From: Leidyana gryllorum EB-2025a | Taxonomy: Eukaryota > Apicomplexa | DNA: 64,000 bases | Assembly: GCA_048772705.1 (NCBI GenBank) | Contig: JBLWGC010000140.1 | Span: 186,001 to 250,000 of the forward strand | Direction of reading: 5' to 3' | Part shown: positions 42,978 to 52,876 of the stretch, piece by piece | Numbering within the stretch: position 1 is the first letter of the stretch | Layout of the letters: every line of letters starts with the position of its first letter | The notes under the pieces: generated by a model | Told to the model about the DNA's origin: nothing | What the model saw: the letters and a program-made list of their open reading frames with translations, nothing else | Database searches by the model: none | Made by a program: the position numbers and the translations under genes

Positions 42978-44705
42978 ATGACAGTCACCTGTATAACATA
43001 CAACAGAAGGACCGGCTGTACGTCGCCGTCATACGCCAGGAGCAGCAGAGAGACAGCATGGGTATCATTTGTAATGTCATTGACCCCTACCACCATCGAC
43101 AGTTGTGACCACGGAGAAGTATTAAGCGGCCCCCGCGTCCCCGTCCCCCTTCCGTTACCAAAGGGTCGACCCAATTCAGACCCCACTTCTTGGATCACAG
43201 GTCACCGGACGTCAGCCTATCAGTCTGTCGCTCGTGAGAAGGCTGCGTTGAAGAAGGTTCAAGCGATGCGTCAGGACATTGTTGCAGTACTCTTTAACAC
43301 ACTACTCATCAAACAAGCCGACGGGCCTCCGCCTCCCAAGGAATACACCCCCCGCGAGACTTTGTGCTTTTCCGATGAGGACATACCCTTTGCGGACGAC
43401 GACGGCGAGGACGACGAGACCCACCAAACTCTTTCTCCTCCTCTCGAGCCAAACTCAAAGTCAGACATAACGGAGTCTTTTGAGTCGATGTCACAGGATT
43501 TCTCCACTGATGTTGCGGTCACAAAATCCTCATCATCTTTATTCGACGCCAACCGGCTGTTCGTGTCACAAATGACTCAAGGGCGAGAAGAGACATGGCT
43601 CGAACCGCTTATCCAGAGAGATCGGTGGTACAACTTTGTCCGTCAAGAGTACTTTGTCACCAGTTTGACTATACCGCAGGTGACTGACCTGGATGAGGAT
43701 GACGGCGGAAGCAGCCTCCCCTGTACAGCCTTCCGCATCCTTCACCCCGAGACGCACCTGTGTACGCACCTCGTCTTCTTCTTCCCCCGAGGACGCGTCT
43801 GCATCTCCAAGCCTGATGCTACAAAGGCTGTTTGGATTGACTCCTCTCTGCCCGCCGGAGATCCCGTCGCAGACCTGTCCCTTCCTCAAGAGCCTCTCGA
43901 CCTCGCCGACCCCGTCCAAATAGTTGGTTTTGTTGATTACTTATGCAAAGTCTATTCCATCCCTTTGACACGCCACTCTTCTTCTCCGACGGCGGCTGAT
44001 TCTAAAGAAAACAAGAGAAACAGCTTCTGGTCCTTCCGATCCGGCGATCGGCTCAACGCCTTCGCGAACGCGGCAGCCAAAGTAGCTAGAAGTGCGACAT
44101 GGAGACTACGAGGAAAGGACCGTCCGTCTAGAGACATGCCCTTGAGGAAACTCTCTCAGTCTGCTCCTGCGCTCAACTCGGAACCATCCAACGCGACATC
44201 GAGGCGACGCCCTGACTCCACGCCACCGTGGACGAGATATAATGGGATGGAGGGTGTCGACTGTGGTGGGGCTGTGCCGAAAACGGACGCCAATGCCGAC
44301 GGTACCGCTAACAATACAAAGTCTTCACCGACCACTGGAGAGAGAAGAATGTCACTGAAGCGTGTTGTTTCCAAGGTACGCGGCCGAAGTGACCAGAAGG
44401 GGGGGTCCAAGTCGTCGGAGGGAATTTCGAGTTTAAACTGTTGGAGTTCAACGGGAACCAGCAGTCCGGCTCCCACCCGGGGGGGCGAAGGCGCCTACCA
44501 CTACGGCACATTGCCCGTCCCCCTTGTTCCAGAAGGTGTTGGAGTGACGACAGGTCAGAAACGTCCAGGTGGGAAGCCCAGGTCGATGACAAGTGGTGCA
44601 GTACCAACGGGGACTGCCCCTCGTTGTTCCCGCCCCTCGTCGACACTAAACCGATTGAGAGAGCGATTTGGGGCAGTGGGAAGGTTTGTGGCTGTGGCCG
44701 CCTAA
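42978..44705 (+). CDS. Unknown Ser-rich basic protein, up to 575 aa
   Basis: Single open frame; the true start is uncertain. The first ATG (42978) lies 23 nt after the previous stop, but the first ~95 residues look non-protein-like, and MRQDIVAVLFNTLLIKQ (ATG 43267) is a better-looking start. Residues ~195-330 (YNFVRQEYFVTSLTIPQV ... THLVFFFPRGRVCISKPDATKAVWIDS ... DPVQIVGFVDYLCKVYSIPL) form the only region with globular character, an alpha/beta pattern. The remainder is Ser/Arg/Pro-rich disorder with many basic residues. No family recognised. Confidence 0.55.
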   Translation: MTVTCITYNRRTGCTSPSYARSSRETAWVSFVMSLTPTTIDSCDHGEVLSGPRVPVPLPLPKGRPNSDPTSWITGHRTSAYQSVAREKAALKKVQAMRQDIVAVLFNTLLIKQADGPPPPKEYTPRETLCFSDEDIPFADDDGEDDETHQTLSPPLEPNSKSDITESFESMSQDFSTDVAVTKSSSSLFDANRLFVSQMTQGREETWLEPLIQRDRWYNFVRQEYFVTSLTIPQVTDLDEDDGGSSLPCTAFRILHPETHLCTHLVFFFPRGRVCISKPDATKAVWIDSSLPAGDPVADLSLPQEPLDLADPVQIVGFVDYLCKVYSIPLTRHSSSPTAADSKENKRNSFWSFRSGDRLNAFANAAAKVARSATWRLRGKDRPSRDMPLRKLSQSAPALNSEPSNATSRRRPDSTPPWTRYNGMEGVDCGGAVPKTDANADGTANNTKSSPTTGERRMSLKRVVSKVRGRSDQKGGSKSSEGISSLNCWSSTGTSSPAPTRGGEGAYHYGTLPVPLVPEGVGVTTGQKRPGGKPRSMTSGAVPTGTAPRCSRPSSTLNRLRERFGAVGRFVAVAA

Positions 44706-45001
44706 TGAGAAAACATTTTCTCAGGAATTAAACATCACAGGTTTCATACTTTATTCAATCTATTCTTTTGAGCCCGAGGGACTCAATGAGTCACAGCTTC
44801 GTTCCGGCCAACTGATTGATCGATGGGCTGCACCACCCGACAGCCTTTCATCTCGTATACTGCCTCCCTGGAGGTCTATCACTTTTGATGATTTATTTCC
44901 GTACTTTGTGCCAAACTTGCTATTGACTGAGTGAGCACCTATGTGACTGCTGGACCAATTCGACGGTCGGCCTCGGACTTTGCGCTGGGCGAGGCGATCG
45001 G
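44706..45001. other. 296-nt spacer with a short open frame
   Basis: Between two plus-strand genes. A frame ending at 44934 reads like protein (SFEPEGLNESQLRSGQLIDR) but has no ATG and no convincing splice link to the gene before it, so it is not called as a gene. Confidence 0.35.
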
Positions 45002-48000
45002 ATGAACTCAATTGCGGCTCCGCTGGGGAGAAGCAATTTTTTTTTTCAGCGATTGAGAACCCCGGGAATGGGTCCATCAGTGCGAAGTAGGAATGGTCGG
45101 GAGGTATACAGTGTTCACAAGCGGTTAATCCAATGTATTGAGTTCTTGAGTCTGATGCAAGACACAACTCTCGCTGCTGGAGTCGTCGAGGGACCACAGC
45201 AACGACTATCTCGATGCTATCAAGAGCTCTCAAGAACTGATCGCCAATGGAAGTTGTACGATCGAATGACACTGCGTCGAGCTCTGAGGGCAATGTTGGA
45301 AGCAGAGCTTCGTCATGAGGCGGCCTCGCGGCCTCTCCAGACGACAACTGATTTTGACACCCTGGATACCGCCATCACTGACTTGGACTCTGCCACACAC
45401 TCCCAATCACCCACCTCATCCACTCAAGGAGGATATTGTCCGGCTGAGGAGGCCCACGAAGCTTTGGTTGAAACTATGGCGACGTATTTGGAGCATATTC
45501 TACCCGACCGTTGTGCACGTCTGCGAGCGGGTGGCGACTCGCTCAAGTCCAAGTTGTGGAGAGCAGATGTGGAGAGACTGGTAGAACGCCTGGTGGACAG
45601 ATCAATACCCCGCGGAACGAAACGAGAGAAGAAAAAGTATTCAGCTCGAGCGAAATGTGAAGCCATAATTCGACAGCTCAGCCTCTGGCTGAACCACGAG
45701 AGTGATGGAGACAATCGTCATTCTTCTAATTCGCCTTCAGCATCGACATCGTGCCTACAACTTATCTCCGCCGATGTTCAACCTTTCATTTGTCCCAAGT
45801 GGGAGTGCCCCACCAAGACTTTCACTTTGAATCGATCCGAAGTGTCTGAGGGTTGGACGCTGGGTGATTTGTATCGGCCAGGGGCCGTTCACGTCCCCAT
45901 TGACTTCTGCGATTCATTTGTCATTCCAAGTGGAGAGGTCAGTAGAGATCATTTGGATTTTCCTTTAGAACTCACGGAGCTTTTGGAGAGAGTACTGGAC
46001 CTTATTTACAAGTCACCTCCCGACACGTACCACAAAGTCAGAGTGTCGATGGTCGAAACCGAGGGTGGACCGATATTCTTCCGAGCCGTTCTGATGGCAG
46101 CGACACCCGTCTTCCTCACATCTCCAGTTCTGGGATGGTTTCGTCCGACTTCATCATCTCGCACACTCGACCTCTGGGCGACACCAGATCACGCTGGTGC
46201 CCGAGATCGGAAACCTCGCACCACTCAAATTACCGCCGTCAGAGGGAATCAGTACATTGGCTACAAATTCAGACCGGGCGATGCTGATGGTAAAGGAGTC
46301 ATCGCCACGCCCAATAGGGTCGTCGGTATCCAGATCGATACCAAATCGGTTGAAGATCCCACGATCTATGGTCTCGAGAAACTGCATCTGAAGGTCATTT
46401 ACCGTTTAATGGATGATTACGACGTCACTCCCTTTACCCACAGTCTCTATGTAACAGCCGATCGTGTGGAACTGCGCAAACTCCCCGCCGAAGACAACTC
46501 GTCATCATACGGCCACCAAGTCATCGCCAACGTCCACATACCTTCGGGTGAGAAGATGCTCACTTGCAGTCCCTTCTGCTTCCTGACGGTCAAAAATAGA
46601 GGCAGTGCAGAGTGGAATAAGGCTATGAGGACGGCTCAGTCGATTGACTATGACATCTCGAAGCTCCACACAGTGTGCCATGACGACTATCTCCGACATC
46701 TCTGCTTCCAACAAGTCAATCCTCATGTACGACGGGAACGCGATAATCACATCATAGGAGCCACAATATTTGCATTTCAAAACCGCATTCGCCGCGATGA
46801 AGCGCGAAATCTCATTTTATCCGATATCCCCTTAACCGAAATCGGCGATATTACCCCAACTCGCCGAGACACCCCAATTCAACAACAAGACGCCCCTGTT
46901 GCTGACGACTCTATACCACCGCCCCCGCCGCCGCCACCGTTTCAATTACCGCCTGGTAACCCTCCATTGGACGAGACAGTGCAGCGAAACAGTTTGGCGT
47001 TGTTGACGGAACTCCGAAATAACGCTCAATTCAAGCGACGATCACACACAGACTCCACCACTCCCCGTCAGAGCCCTCGCGATGACCTCCCGCCGCCGAC
47101 GCATTCAACTCGCCACTCCAGCATTGATTTGAATGGGCTTCGAGACTCAACCCCCTCCGCTCGGATAGGGGGTGGTATACCGGAGACGGAGACAGCGAAT
47201 GGAGGACATCAGTCCGGGCCCTTCCACAGCAACGCCCACAGGATCTCAAGTCTGCACGAAATAGAGTCGAGACAGACCGATATGTCTCGAGGGGCGGACG
47301 ATATTGTGTGGGAACGGATGCCGTGTGTCCTCTCCCATGATGAGCATCACCACCACCACCATCGAGGGTGGGAGCCTACAGCTGAAGCGATACAGCCCGC
47401 CAGCAAATATCCCGCCCCCGTCAACGGATACCCCCACTCTTATTTAAGTGGGGCAGACAGTGTACGACCGGACCTCTCCTACGACCAGCAGTCTCAGATG
47501 GCGGCTGTGGAACATCGCAATGGAGACTATGTTGAATACGAGACTCCGAGCCGAGCAGATTTATGGTTCCTCCAGAAAGGAACACGCGACACGACCGACA
47601 GCCCCAATACCCCCATCCACAGGCAACAGTGTTATGAACACGGACTCATTCTTCCCGAAGACATGGAGCAGCGGTGCTCGATGAGTGCAGTGCCACACGA
47701 CGCATTCCCTTTCCACCACGCGCGCAGAGAGGTACACGGACCACCCGTTCCCGGACATCAAGCGCGCTTTGTTTCCGAGGAGGAAGACGTTCCGGGATCA
47801 CTTCAATCTCACCACGATGCGAACGGCAGAGGAGCTGCACTAAACGCCAGGGGACTTCCCATCAGTCCCCCCTACGACGATTATCGGGTCTGGAGACCAT
47901 CGGCTGCGAACGCTGAAGCCGTTCACAACAGTGATATAGCCAACTCGTCTTTCCACCCGGGTCCGAACGAGTGCGGACTACCGACTGTTGACCTTCGCCG

Positions 48001-51000
48001 TGAGAGTGGGGAACAATATGGGGGCGAATACGTCTCGGATGGATTGCATTGGGCACCCTTCGTGCCGAGAGGCCGTTTGGCCGATTGGGCATCGCAGGGA
48101 GACCCAAGTCTTCAAGGCCAACAGCATCAAGTTTTCGCTGCTGCAGAGGGAAGAGGCAGATTTGAGGTTGACGGCGAACTCTCACCCGACTTTACAGCTC
48201 CTTTTCCTCAGGACCTTCACGAATTGCCCGATTTTATCCACCTGGACACTATCAAATACGAGAACGAATTACTCCCCGCATCCGGAGCCAAAGGTGGGCC
48301 AGTGTCCAGCCGCAGAAGTTCTGGGGCCACATATTACTCTGCCGTGGACAACTACGATGGGGAAGCCGATGTGACAACAGGACTTGACAACCCCGACGGC
48401 TTGATCGGTATACGATCGGCCGCGCTCTCCTACGCCGCAGAGGTTGGGCAGCAATGGTCAGAGTTTGACGGTGATTGTGATGCAGAGGTGGAACACTTCA
48501 CGAGCCGATCCCCGTCAAGAAGAAGTCCCGGCCAAAGCCAAACTCCGATGAACGACTTTGAGCGCAGTACCCAAACCCCGCACTATCAAGAAGGAATGGA
48601 TCGTGAGGGATTCGTGCCAATTAAGAAGGCTGAGCCGACGACGATCCTCAATCAGCAACGATTCGGGCCCCATGGGGCGGATAACGGTGCAACAGGTATT
48701 GCGGGAACGCAGTTTGCCAATGTTGTACCGGAAGTGTCAGCCCTGAGCTCCAGTGAACCTTTCACAACGCTACCCGGAATTGCTCACTATTCTGCTGCTA
48801 AGGGCAATTTTGATTATCGCACGCCATCACACTTTGAGCGTAAGCGACCGCAGCGGACGACAGAGTCTTTGGGAGCAGAAATGCGCACAGCTGAACCCTC
48901 CAGAAGACCCGTTGACGCTGCTGCCGTTGGCCCGCGGTCACCCGTTGGCCAGAGTCCAAAGGGCGATGCCGCCGCTCAAAAGCCTAACGCACTGTTCGCC
49001 TCCCCAGTCACTGGACTGCTCTCAACAGAGCTGCCGCTGCCAACGATGACATTCACACCTCCCGTTGATAACACCGAAATGAGATCGGCATTTCTGACTT
49101 CACTTTTCGCACCTGAGAGTGAAGAGAGAATGTCTCAGTCACCATTCGTTGTTGGCACGTCTGATCACTCGCTTGAAAGGAACGTATCGCCGTCTCCATT
49201 CCGCGAAGAGAATACTCCACAGCAGTCGCCCGCCCCCATTGTGGGATCGACAGCAGAGGACGGTCGTCATTTTGTCACCCCGAGGTCGACACCAACGAAG
49301 AAAGCATCCGTTGAGGGAGGCTCTCAGGACAGCACTGCTGGCAGCCCGAGTGGGCTCGCCCTCATCGCGGGTGAGGGCTCTGTCACAATCAGTCCCAGCC
49401 GTGGCGGTGAGCGACAGTCCCCGTCTCGGGGTGGAAACGACTTTCTGGGGACTCCTCCGGTCAGCAGCACACCCAGAATTGTAGGGATGCGAGCCAAGTC
49501 ATCACTCGTCCCGACCGTCGGCGTCTCTTCAAAACCAGAGTCTCCCAAGTCCCCTCAACTCTCGTCAACAACAGCAGACCTGCTGGCATTCGCACAGAGC
49601 ACATTTGAGCCCACCTCTATCGATCCGGCGTCGAGTGTTCCTACGGCGACCCTCGCCGTCTCCGACGACGACTTCATTCTCACCGCAGACGCTACTCATC
49701 CACCAATCCCTTTCAGAAGAGCTTCTGCAGTCGTCATCACTCGGAGCGACGCAGAAGGAACAGTCACCCCCATCAACCTCCAGCCGCTCTCGCCTTCGGA
49801 ACTCCAATCTCCGGTGATTGATCCGCCCAGCGAGGTCGGCTCGACACCATTGGAAGCTGAGGTTCTGGAAGACGAAAAATCAGTCACCATCAATGCCACT
49901 GGGCGCCCGCGGAGCTCACCGTCACCTGCAGAACAACAGCAGCGCGTTGGGACGGCACCCCCTCTACCGGGCAGTGACAACGTCGACGGCACACCCAGCG
50001 CCACTTCGACGACATTCGTGCTCCACTCGCCCATTTCTGCAGTGATGAAGGGGACAGAACCTCAAGTCGCAGGGCCAACTCTCCTTCACCAAATTCATAA
50101 CGCATCTTTGGAGCAAAGGACAACACCAACTCTGGAGACTCGCTCCACCACGCCAGTCGACGTTCAGGAAAACAGTCCAGAAGATGAGGCGCTGATCGCA
50201 GACGCAGTGGTGCAGACGGTGGAGCCGGGAACTCGCGAGAGCTCCTCGGAGTATCACGAGGCCCTCTCGTTGTGTCAGGAAGGGGTTCGAGAGATGGAGC
50301 AGCAGCCACAGACAAATGTCGAGTCAATAGAAGAGGAGCACAATGAGAGGATGGGAGACGGAGACGGAGATGTTTTTCTAAATGAGCCCATCCGGTCAAG
50401 TTCCTTTGACCCCAACTTGTTACGGGCGCCGGGGCTGAACCGCGTTGACAGTACACCTGAAAGGTCGTCATGGCCTCGAGTGCGAGGCGTCGGGCAACGG
50501 CTAAAAGCAAAGATTCTGCAACCGCTGTCTCGTGCGACCGAAGCGGTGAAGAATTCCATCGCGTCGAGTCTGCCAACGACTCAGAACGCTGGTGGTATTC
50601 AGCTCTCAGGCGCGACAGCTATCCGAGATGATACCTCGCGGACAGCAGAGACTCCCGTCGTGGTTGAGTCTCCGGAACGAGTGGTCACAGTGAGCACGAG
50701 AGATGACTCGGTGAGCCGGTCGTCGAGGACGGAACCAACAGTGTCGTGGGAGGGTCCAGCGCGGCTGTTGTCCAAGTTGAAGGGACGACAGCAACTTGAA
50801 ATAACTCCCGCACTGAGTCAGGAAGTCAAACGAATTGTCGGAAAGTACAAATGGGCTAAACAGGCGACAGAGGATTTGGACAGACTCCCTTTGAGTCTGA
50901 CAGATAAGATCAGAGTCGCAGAGATATTGGGTGGAGAGAAGGCCGCCTGGGATGCGTTGAAGCGGGCTGATGAGGCCTATGTACGTCTTGAAGGGTCCAA

Positions 51001-52339
51001 CTGGCTCCACTTAGCCAACGAGCACCCAGCGCTCGTTACTGCAGGCCACTTCAAAGTTGGTCTCTTCAACAGCGGTCTGCGAGCTGCAACCATCCGGGAG
51101 GCCCAACAGATGGGACTGACCGCAGAGGGGCTTTCGCACGTGATAGCCAAGGGACTCGACTTACAGCTGTTGTTGTCCAGTGATTCCGCGTGTATCTTGT
51201 CGGACGCCGAAGTGCTGAGCAAATTGACGGCTCAGTCATTGTCCACTTGGATTGCTCCGGCTCTGCGGAGCAGCCATCTCGATGCCGGTACCATGCTGCC
51301 GAGGATCAGGAAAGTCATAGAGCGTCAGAAGGCCAATGCTGGGGACACTTTGACTTTGCTGAGCAAATGGTATGTGCGGTTACCGGGTCGGACTGCGTCT
51401 CTCTCTCGAGCTTTGTTGAAATTGGGATCAACTCACTCTTACAAAAGTCTCTGCGCGTGGGATCGATCTTTGAGAGACAGTTATTACTCCCAGGATCTCA
51501 GACCAGTCGCGGTGTCCGGATACAGTGAAGGGACCGTCTCGTGGATGTTGGAACATTTTAACTCGCGGGAAATCGAGCAGCTTTGTGCCCGTCAATACAG
51601 CGAGCCTGTTGTGGCATTCCTCAAGAGACTCAGTGTCCCAAAAGTCCGCGAGTTCTTGAACGGATATCAGTATCTCAATCTCACAATCGAAGCAATGCTG
51701 AGTAACGTGGAGATGGATAGGTCGTCGTCGCCGGAAGCCAATGCCGAAATTGTTTATCGGTTACTCACCGCGAGCAAAGTGGAGTCAATCTCGGAAGAAC
51801 CCTATCTGAACGACTCTGAGGTTCAGGCTCTGGCTTTGCGACAATTCGATCATCAGCCACTGATGGATATCATAGACGCGCTGGAAGCCGAGTCGAGGCG
51901 CTCGAGTCTGAAATTCCGTATTGGGTTCTGCGTGAACATCGACGACGCCATCGCCGAGATTGTGCGACAAGACACAGGGGGTCGTGTGAGACGCGAGTTT
52001 GTGGACAAAATCTTTGGGCCGGAAGACAGTCCCTTCGCCGCACCTCTATTGAGCAACGCGGCACTCAACTGTCTCCTGATGGTCTGTGACGAATGTGAAT
52101 CCTTGGAGCAAAAGGTTGAACTCCTCGCACAGATCGGAAGCCGCGGATACACTTCAGACGATATAGTCCGATTACTCACTGTGGCCGGCGGCGTCGCAAA
52201 CTACCGCACCATCATCAAGTTGGTCAAACTGTACCGCCACGACGATTTTCAAAGGGCTTTCGACGATTACTCCCATCACAGACTCACCCGAGGCCACTTC
52301 TGCCAACTCATGTTGAACCCCTCTAGCAGGACCCATTAA
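45002..52339 (+). CDS. Lineage-specific 2,445-aa protein with helical C-terminal solenoid
   Basis: Single uninterrupted exon. Residues ~20-230 are helical. Residues ~300-610 form a beta-rich globular block (VRVSMVETEGGPIFFRAVLMA, QITAVRGNQYIGYKF, VVGIQIDTKSVED, HQVIANVHIPSGEKM). A polyproline run (residues ~640-650) and >1,200 residues of Ser/Pro/Thr-rich disorder follow, with a His cluster near 790. Residues ~1,925-2,440 are continuous alpha-helices of ~20 residues resembling an alpha-solenoid (FNSREIEQLCARQYSEPVVAFLKRL; LLSNAALNCLLMVCDECESLEQKVELLAQIGSRGY). No catalytic motif, signal peptide or membrane helix seen. Overall design suggests a scaffold (inference). The absence of introns contrasts with the housekeeping genes nearby. 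Confidence 0.7.
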   Translation: MNSIAAPLGRSNFFFQRLRTPGMGPSVRSRNGREVYSVHKRLIQCIEFLSLMQDTTLAAGVVEGPQQRLSRCYQELSRTDRQWKLYDRMTLRRALRAMLEAELRHEAASRPLQTTTDFDTLDTAITDLDSATHSQSPTSSTQGGYCPAEEAHEALVETMATYLEHILPDRCARLRAGGDSLKSKLWRADVERLVERLVDRSIPRGTKREKKKYSARAKCEAIIRQLSLWLNHESDGDNRHSSNSPSASTSCLQLISADVQPFICPKWECPTKTFTLNRSEVSEGWTLGDLYRPGAVHVPIDFCDSFVIPSGEVSRDHLDFPLELTELLERVLDLIYKSPPDTYHKVRVSMVETEGGPIFFRAVLMAATPVFLTSPVLGWFRPTSSSRTLDLWATPDHAGARDRKPRTTQITAVRGNQYIGYKFRPGDADGKGVIATPNRVVGIQIDTKSVEDPTIYGLEKLHLKVIYRLMDDYDVTPFTHSLYVTADRVELRKLPAEDNSSSYGHQVIANVHIPSGEKMLTCSPFCFLTVKNRGSAEWNKAMRTAQSIDYDISKLHTVCHDDYLRHLCFQQVNPHVRRERDNHIIGATIFAFQNRIRRDEARNLILSDIPLTEIGDITPTRRDTPIQQQDAPVADDSIPPPPPPPPFQLPPGNPPLDETVQRNSLALLTELRNNAQFKRRSHTDSTTPRQSPRDDLPPPTHSTRHSSIDLNGLRDSTPSARIGGGIPETETANGGHQSGPFHSNAHRISSLHEIESRQTDMSRGADDIVWERMPCVLSHDEHHHHHHRGWEPTAEAIQPASKYPAPVNGYPHSYLSGADSVRPDLSYDQQSQMAAVEHRNGDYVEYETPSRADLWFLQKGTRDTTDSPNTPIHRQQCYEHGLILPEDMEQRCSMSAVPHDAFPFHHARREVHGPPVPGHQARFVSEEEDVPGSLQSHHDANGRGAALNARGLPISPPYDDYRVWRPSAANAEAVHNSDIANSSFHPGPNECGLPTVDLRRESGEQYGGEYVSDGLHWAPFVPRGRLADWASQGDPSLQGQQHQVFAAAEGRGRFEVDGELSPDFTAPFPQDLHELPDFIHLDTIKYENELLPASGAKGGPVSSRRSSGATYYSAVDNYDGEADVTTGLDNPDGLIGIRSAALSYAAEVGQQWSEFDGDCDAEVEHFTSRSPSRRSPGQSQTPMNDFERSTQTPHYQEGMDREGFVPIKKAEPTTILNQQRFGPHGADNGATGIAGTQFANVVPEVSALSSSEPFTTLPGIAHYSAAKGNFDYRTPSHFERKRPQRTTESLGAEMRTAEPSRRPVDAAAVGPRSPVGQSPKGDAAAQKPNALFASPVTGLLSTELPLPTMTFTPPVDNTEMRSAFLTSLFAPESEERMSQSPFVVGTSDHSLERNVSPSPFREENTPQQSPAPIVGSTAEDGRHFVTPRSTPTKKASVEGGSQDSTAGSPSGLALIAGEGSVTISPSRGGERQSPSRGGNDFLGTPPVSSTPRIVGMRAKSSLVPTVGVSSKPESPKSPQLSSTTADLLAFAQSTFEPTSIDPASSVPTATLAVSDDDFILTADATHPPIPFRRASAVVITRSDAEGTVTPINLQPLSPSELQSPVIDPPSEVGSTPLEAEVLEDEKSVTINATGRPRSSPSPAEQQQRVGTAPPLPGSDNVDGTPSATSTTFVLHSPISAVMKGTEPQVAGPTLLHQIHNASLEQRTTPTLETRSTTPVDVQENSPEDEALIADAVVQTVEPGTRESSSEYHEALSLCQEGVREMEQQPQTNVESIEEEHNERMGDGDGDVFLNEPIRSSSFDPNLLRAPGLNRVDSTPERSSWPRVRGVGQRLKAKILQPLSRATEAVKNSIASSLPTTQNAGGIQLSGATAIRDDTSRTAETPVVVESPERVVTVSTRDDSVSRSSRTEPTVSWEGPARLLSKLKGRQQLEITPALSQEVKRIVGKYKWAKQATEDLDRLPLSLTDKIRVAEILGGEKAAWDALKRADEAYVRLEGSNWLHLANEHPALVTAGHFKVGLFNSGLRAATIREAQQMGLTAEGLSHVIAKGLDLQLLLSSDSACILSDAEVLSKLTAQSLSTWIAPALRSSHLDAGTMLPRIRKVIERQKANAGDTLTLLSKWYVRLPGRTASLSRALLKLGSTHSYKSLCAWDRSLRDSYYSQDLRPVAVSGYSEGTVSWMLEHFNSREIEQLCARQYSEPVVAFLKRLSVPKVREFLNGYQYLNLTIEAMLSNVEMDRSSSPEANAEIVYRLLTASKVESISEEPYLNDSEVQALALRQFDHQPLMDIIDALEAESRRSSLKFRIGFCVNIDDAIAEIVRQDTGGRVRREFVDKIFGPEDSPFAAPLLSNAALNCLLMVCDECESLEQKVELLAQIGSRGYTSDDIVRLLTVAGGVANYRTIIKLVKLYRHDDFQRAFDDYSHHRLTRGHFCQLMLNPSSRTH

Positions 52340-52876
52340 GAAGAGATCTGTGTCAAAAGTGATTCATCTGAATTTTGTTGCCACCGAAATAGTGCAGGTT
52401 GATACCAATGAACCGAGTCGAACACTAAGCTTAATTAACGAAGAAAGAAAGAAAGAGGAGAGAAGTGAGAAAGAAAGATCGACAGATAGGTGATAGAGTC
52501 ACATACAGCAATGCGGATATGTGATGAAACCCGACACTCTCCGAGTCTCCTGTGGCAGTGGGGCGACAGGACAGGCACACTCTGCCGCCTATCCGTTTGA
52601 GCGCAATCAGTCAGTCATTCATTGAATCGATTGAATTGTGGAGTCACCATATAACAACATGGAAGTAGAGGGAAAGAACCGCAACAGAACGATTGATAAA
52701 GAATAGTAACTATGGTGGTTGTTGCTCATCGTCGTTGTTCCGGCCAAAGGCGTTAATGACCGGTCGCAAGTTCGCGTCTAAGTGATAGTGAGATTTGAGT
52801 GATGAGGACAGTTGGTCTAAATGACATCATCAATGGGTGAGGAAGAATGAAACAATTGTCGAAGTGGGTTCCTCCA
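52340..52876. other. Convergent intergenic region, purine-rich repeats
   Basis: 537 nt between the convergent stops of the 2,445-aa gene and ELP3. Contains a GAAA-rich purine tract (52440-52480) and no supportable open frame or RNA gene. Confidence 0.5.

Noticed and set aside
42981-43110. Alternative frame across the start of the 575-aa gene (LYNIQQKDRLYVAVIRQEQQ)
   Set aside because: It looks protein-like but has no ATG at its start, ends in a stop, and no acceptor or donor connects it in phase to either neighbour. It does weaken confidence in the 42978 start.
44710-44934. Protein-like frame after the 575-aa gene, possible extra exon
   Set aside because: No ATG, and the only splice link would need a 31-nt intron with a poor donor, below the size of every other intron here.
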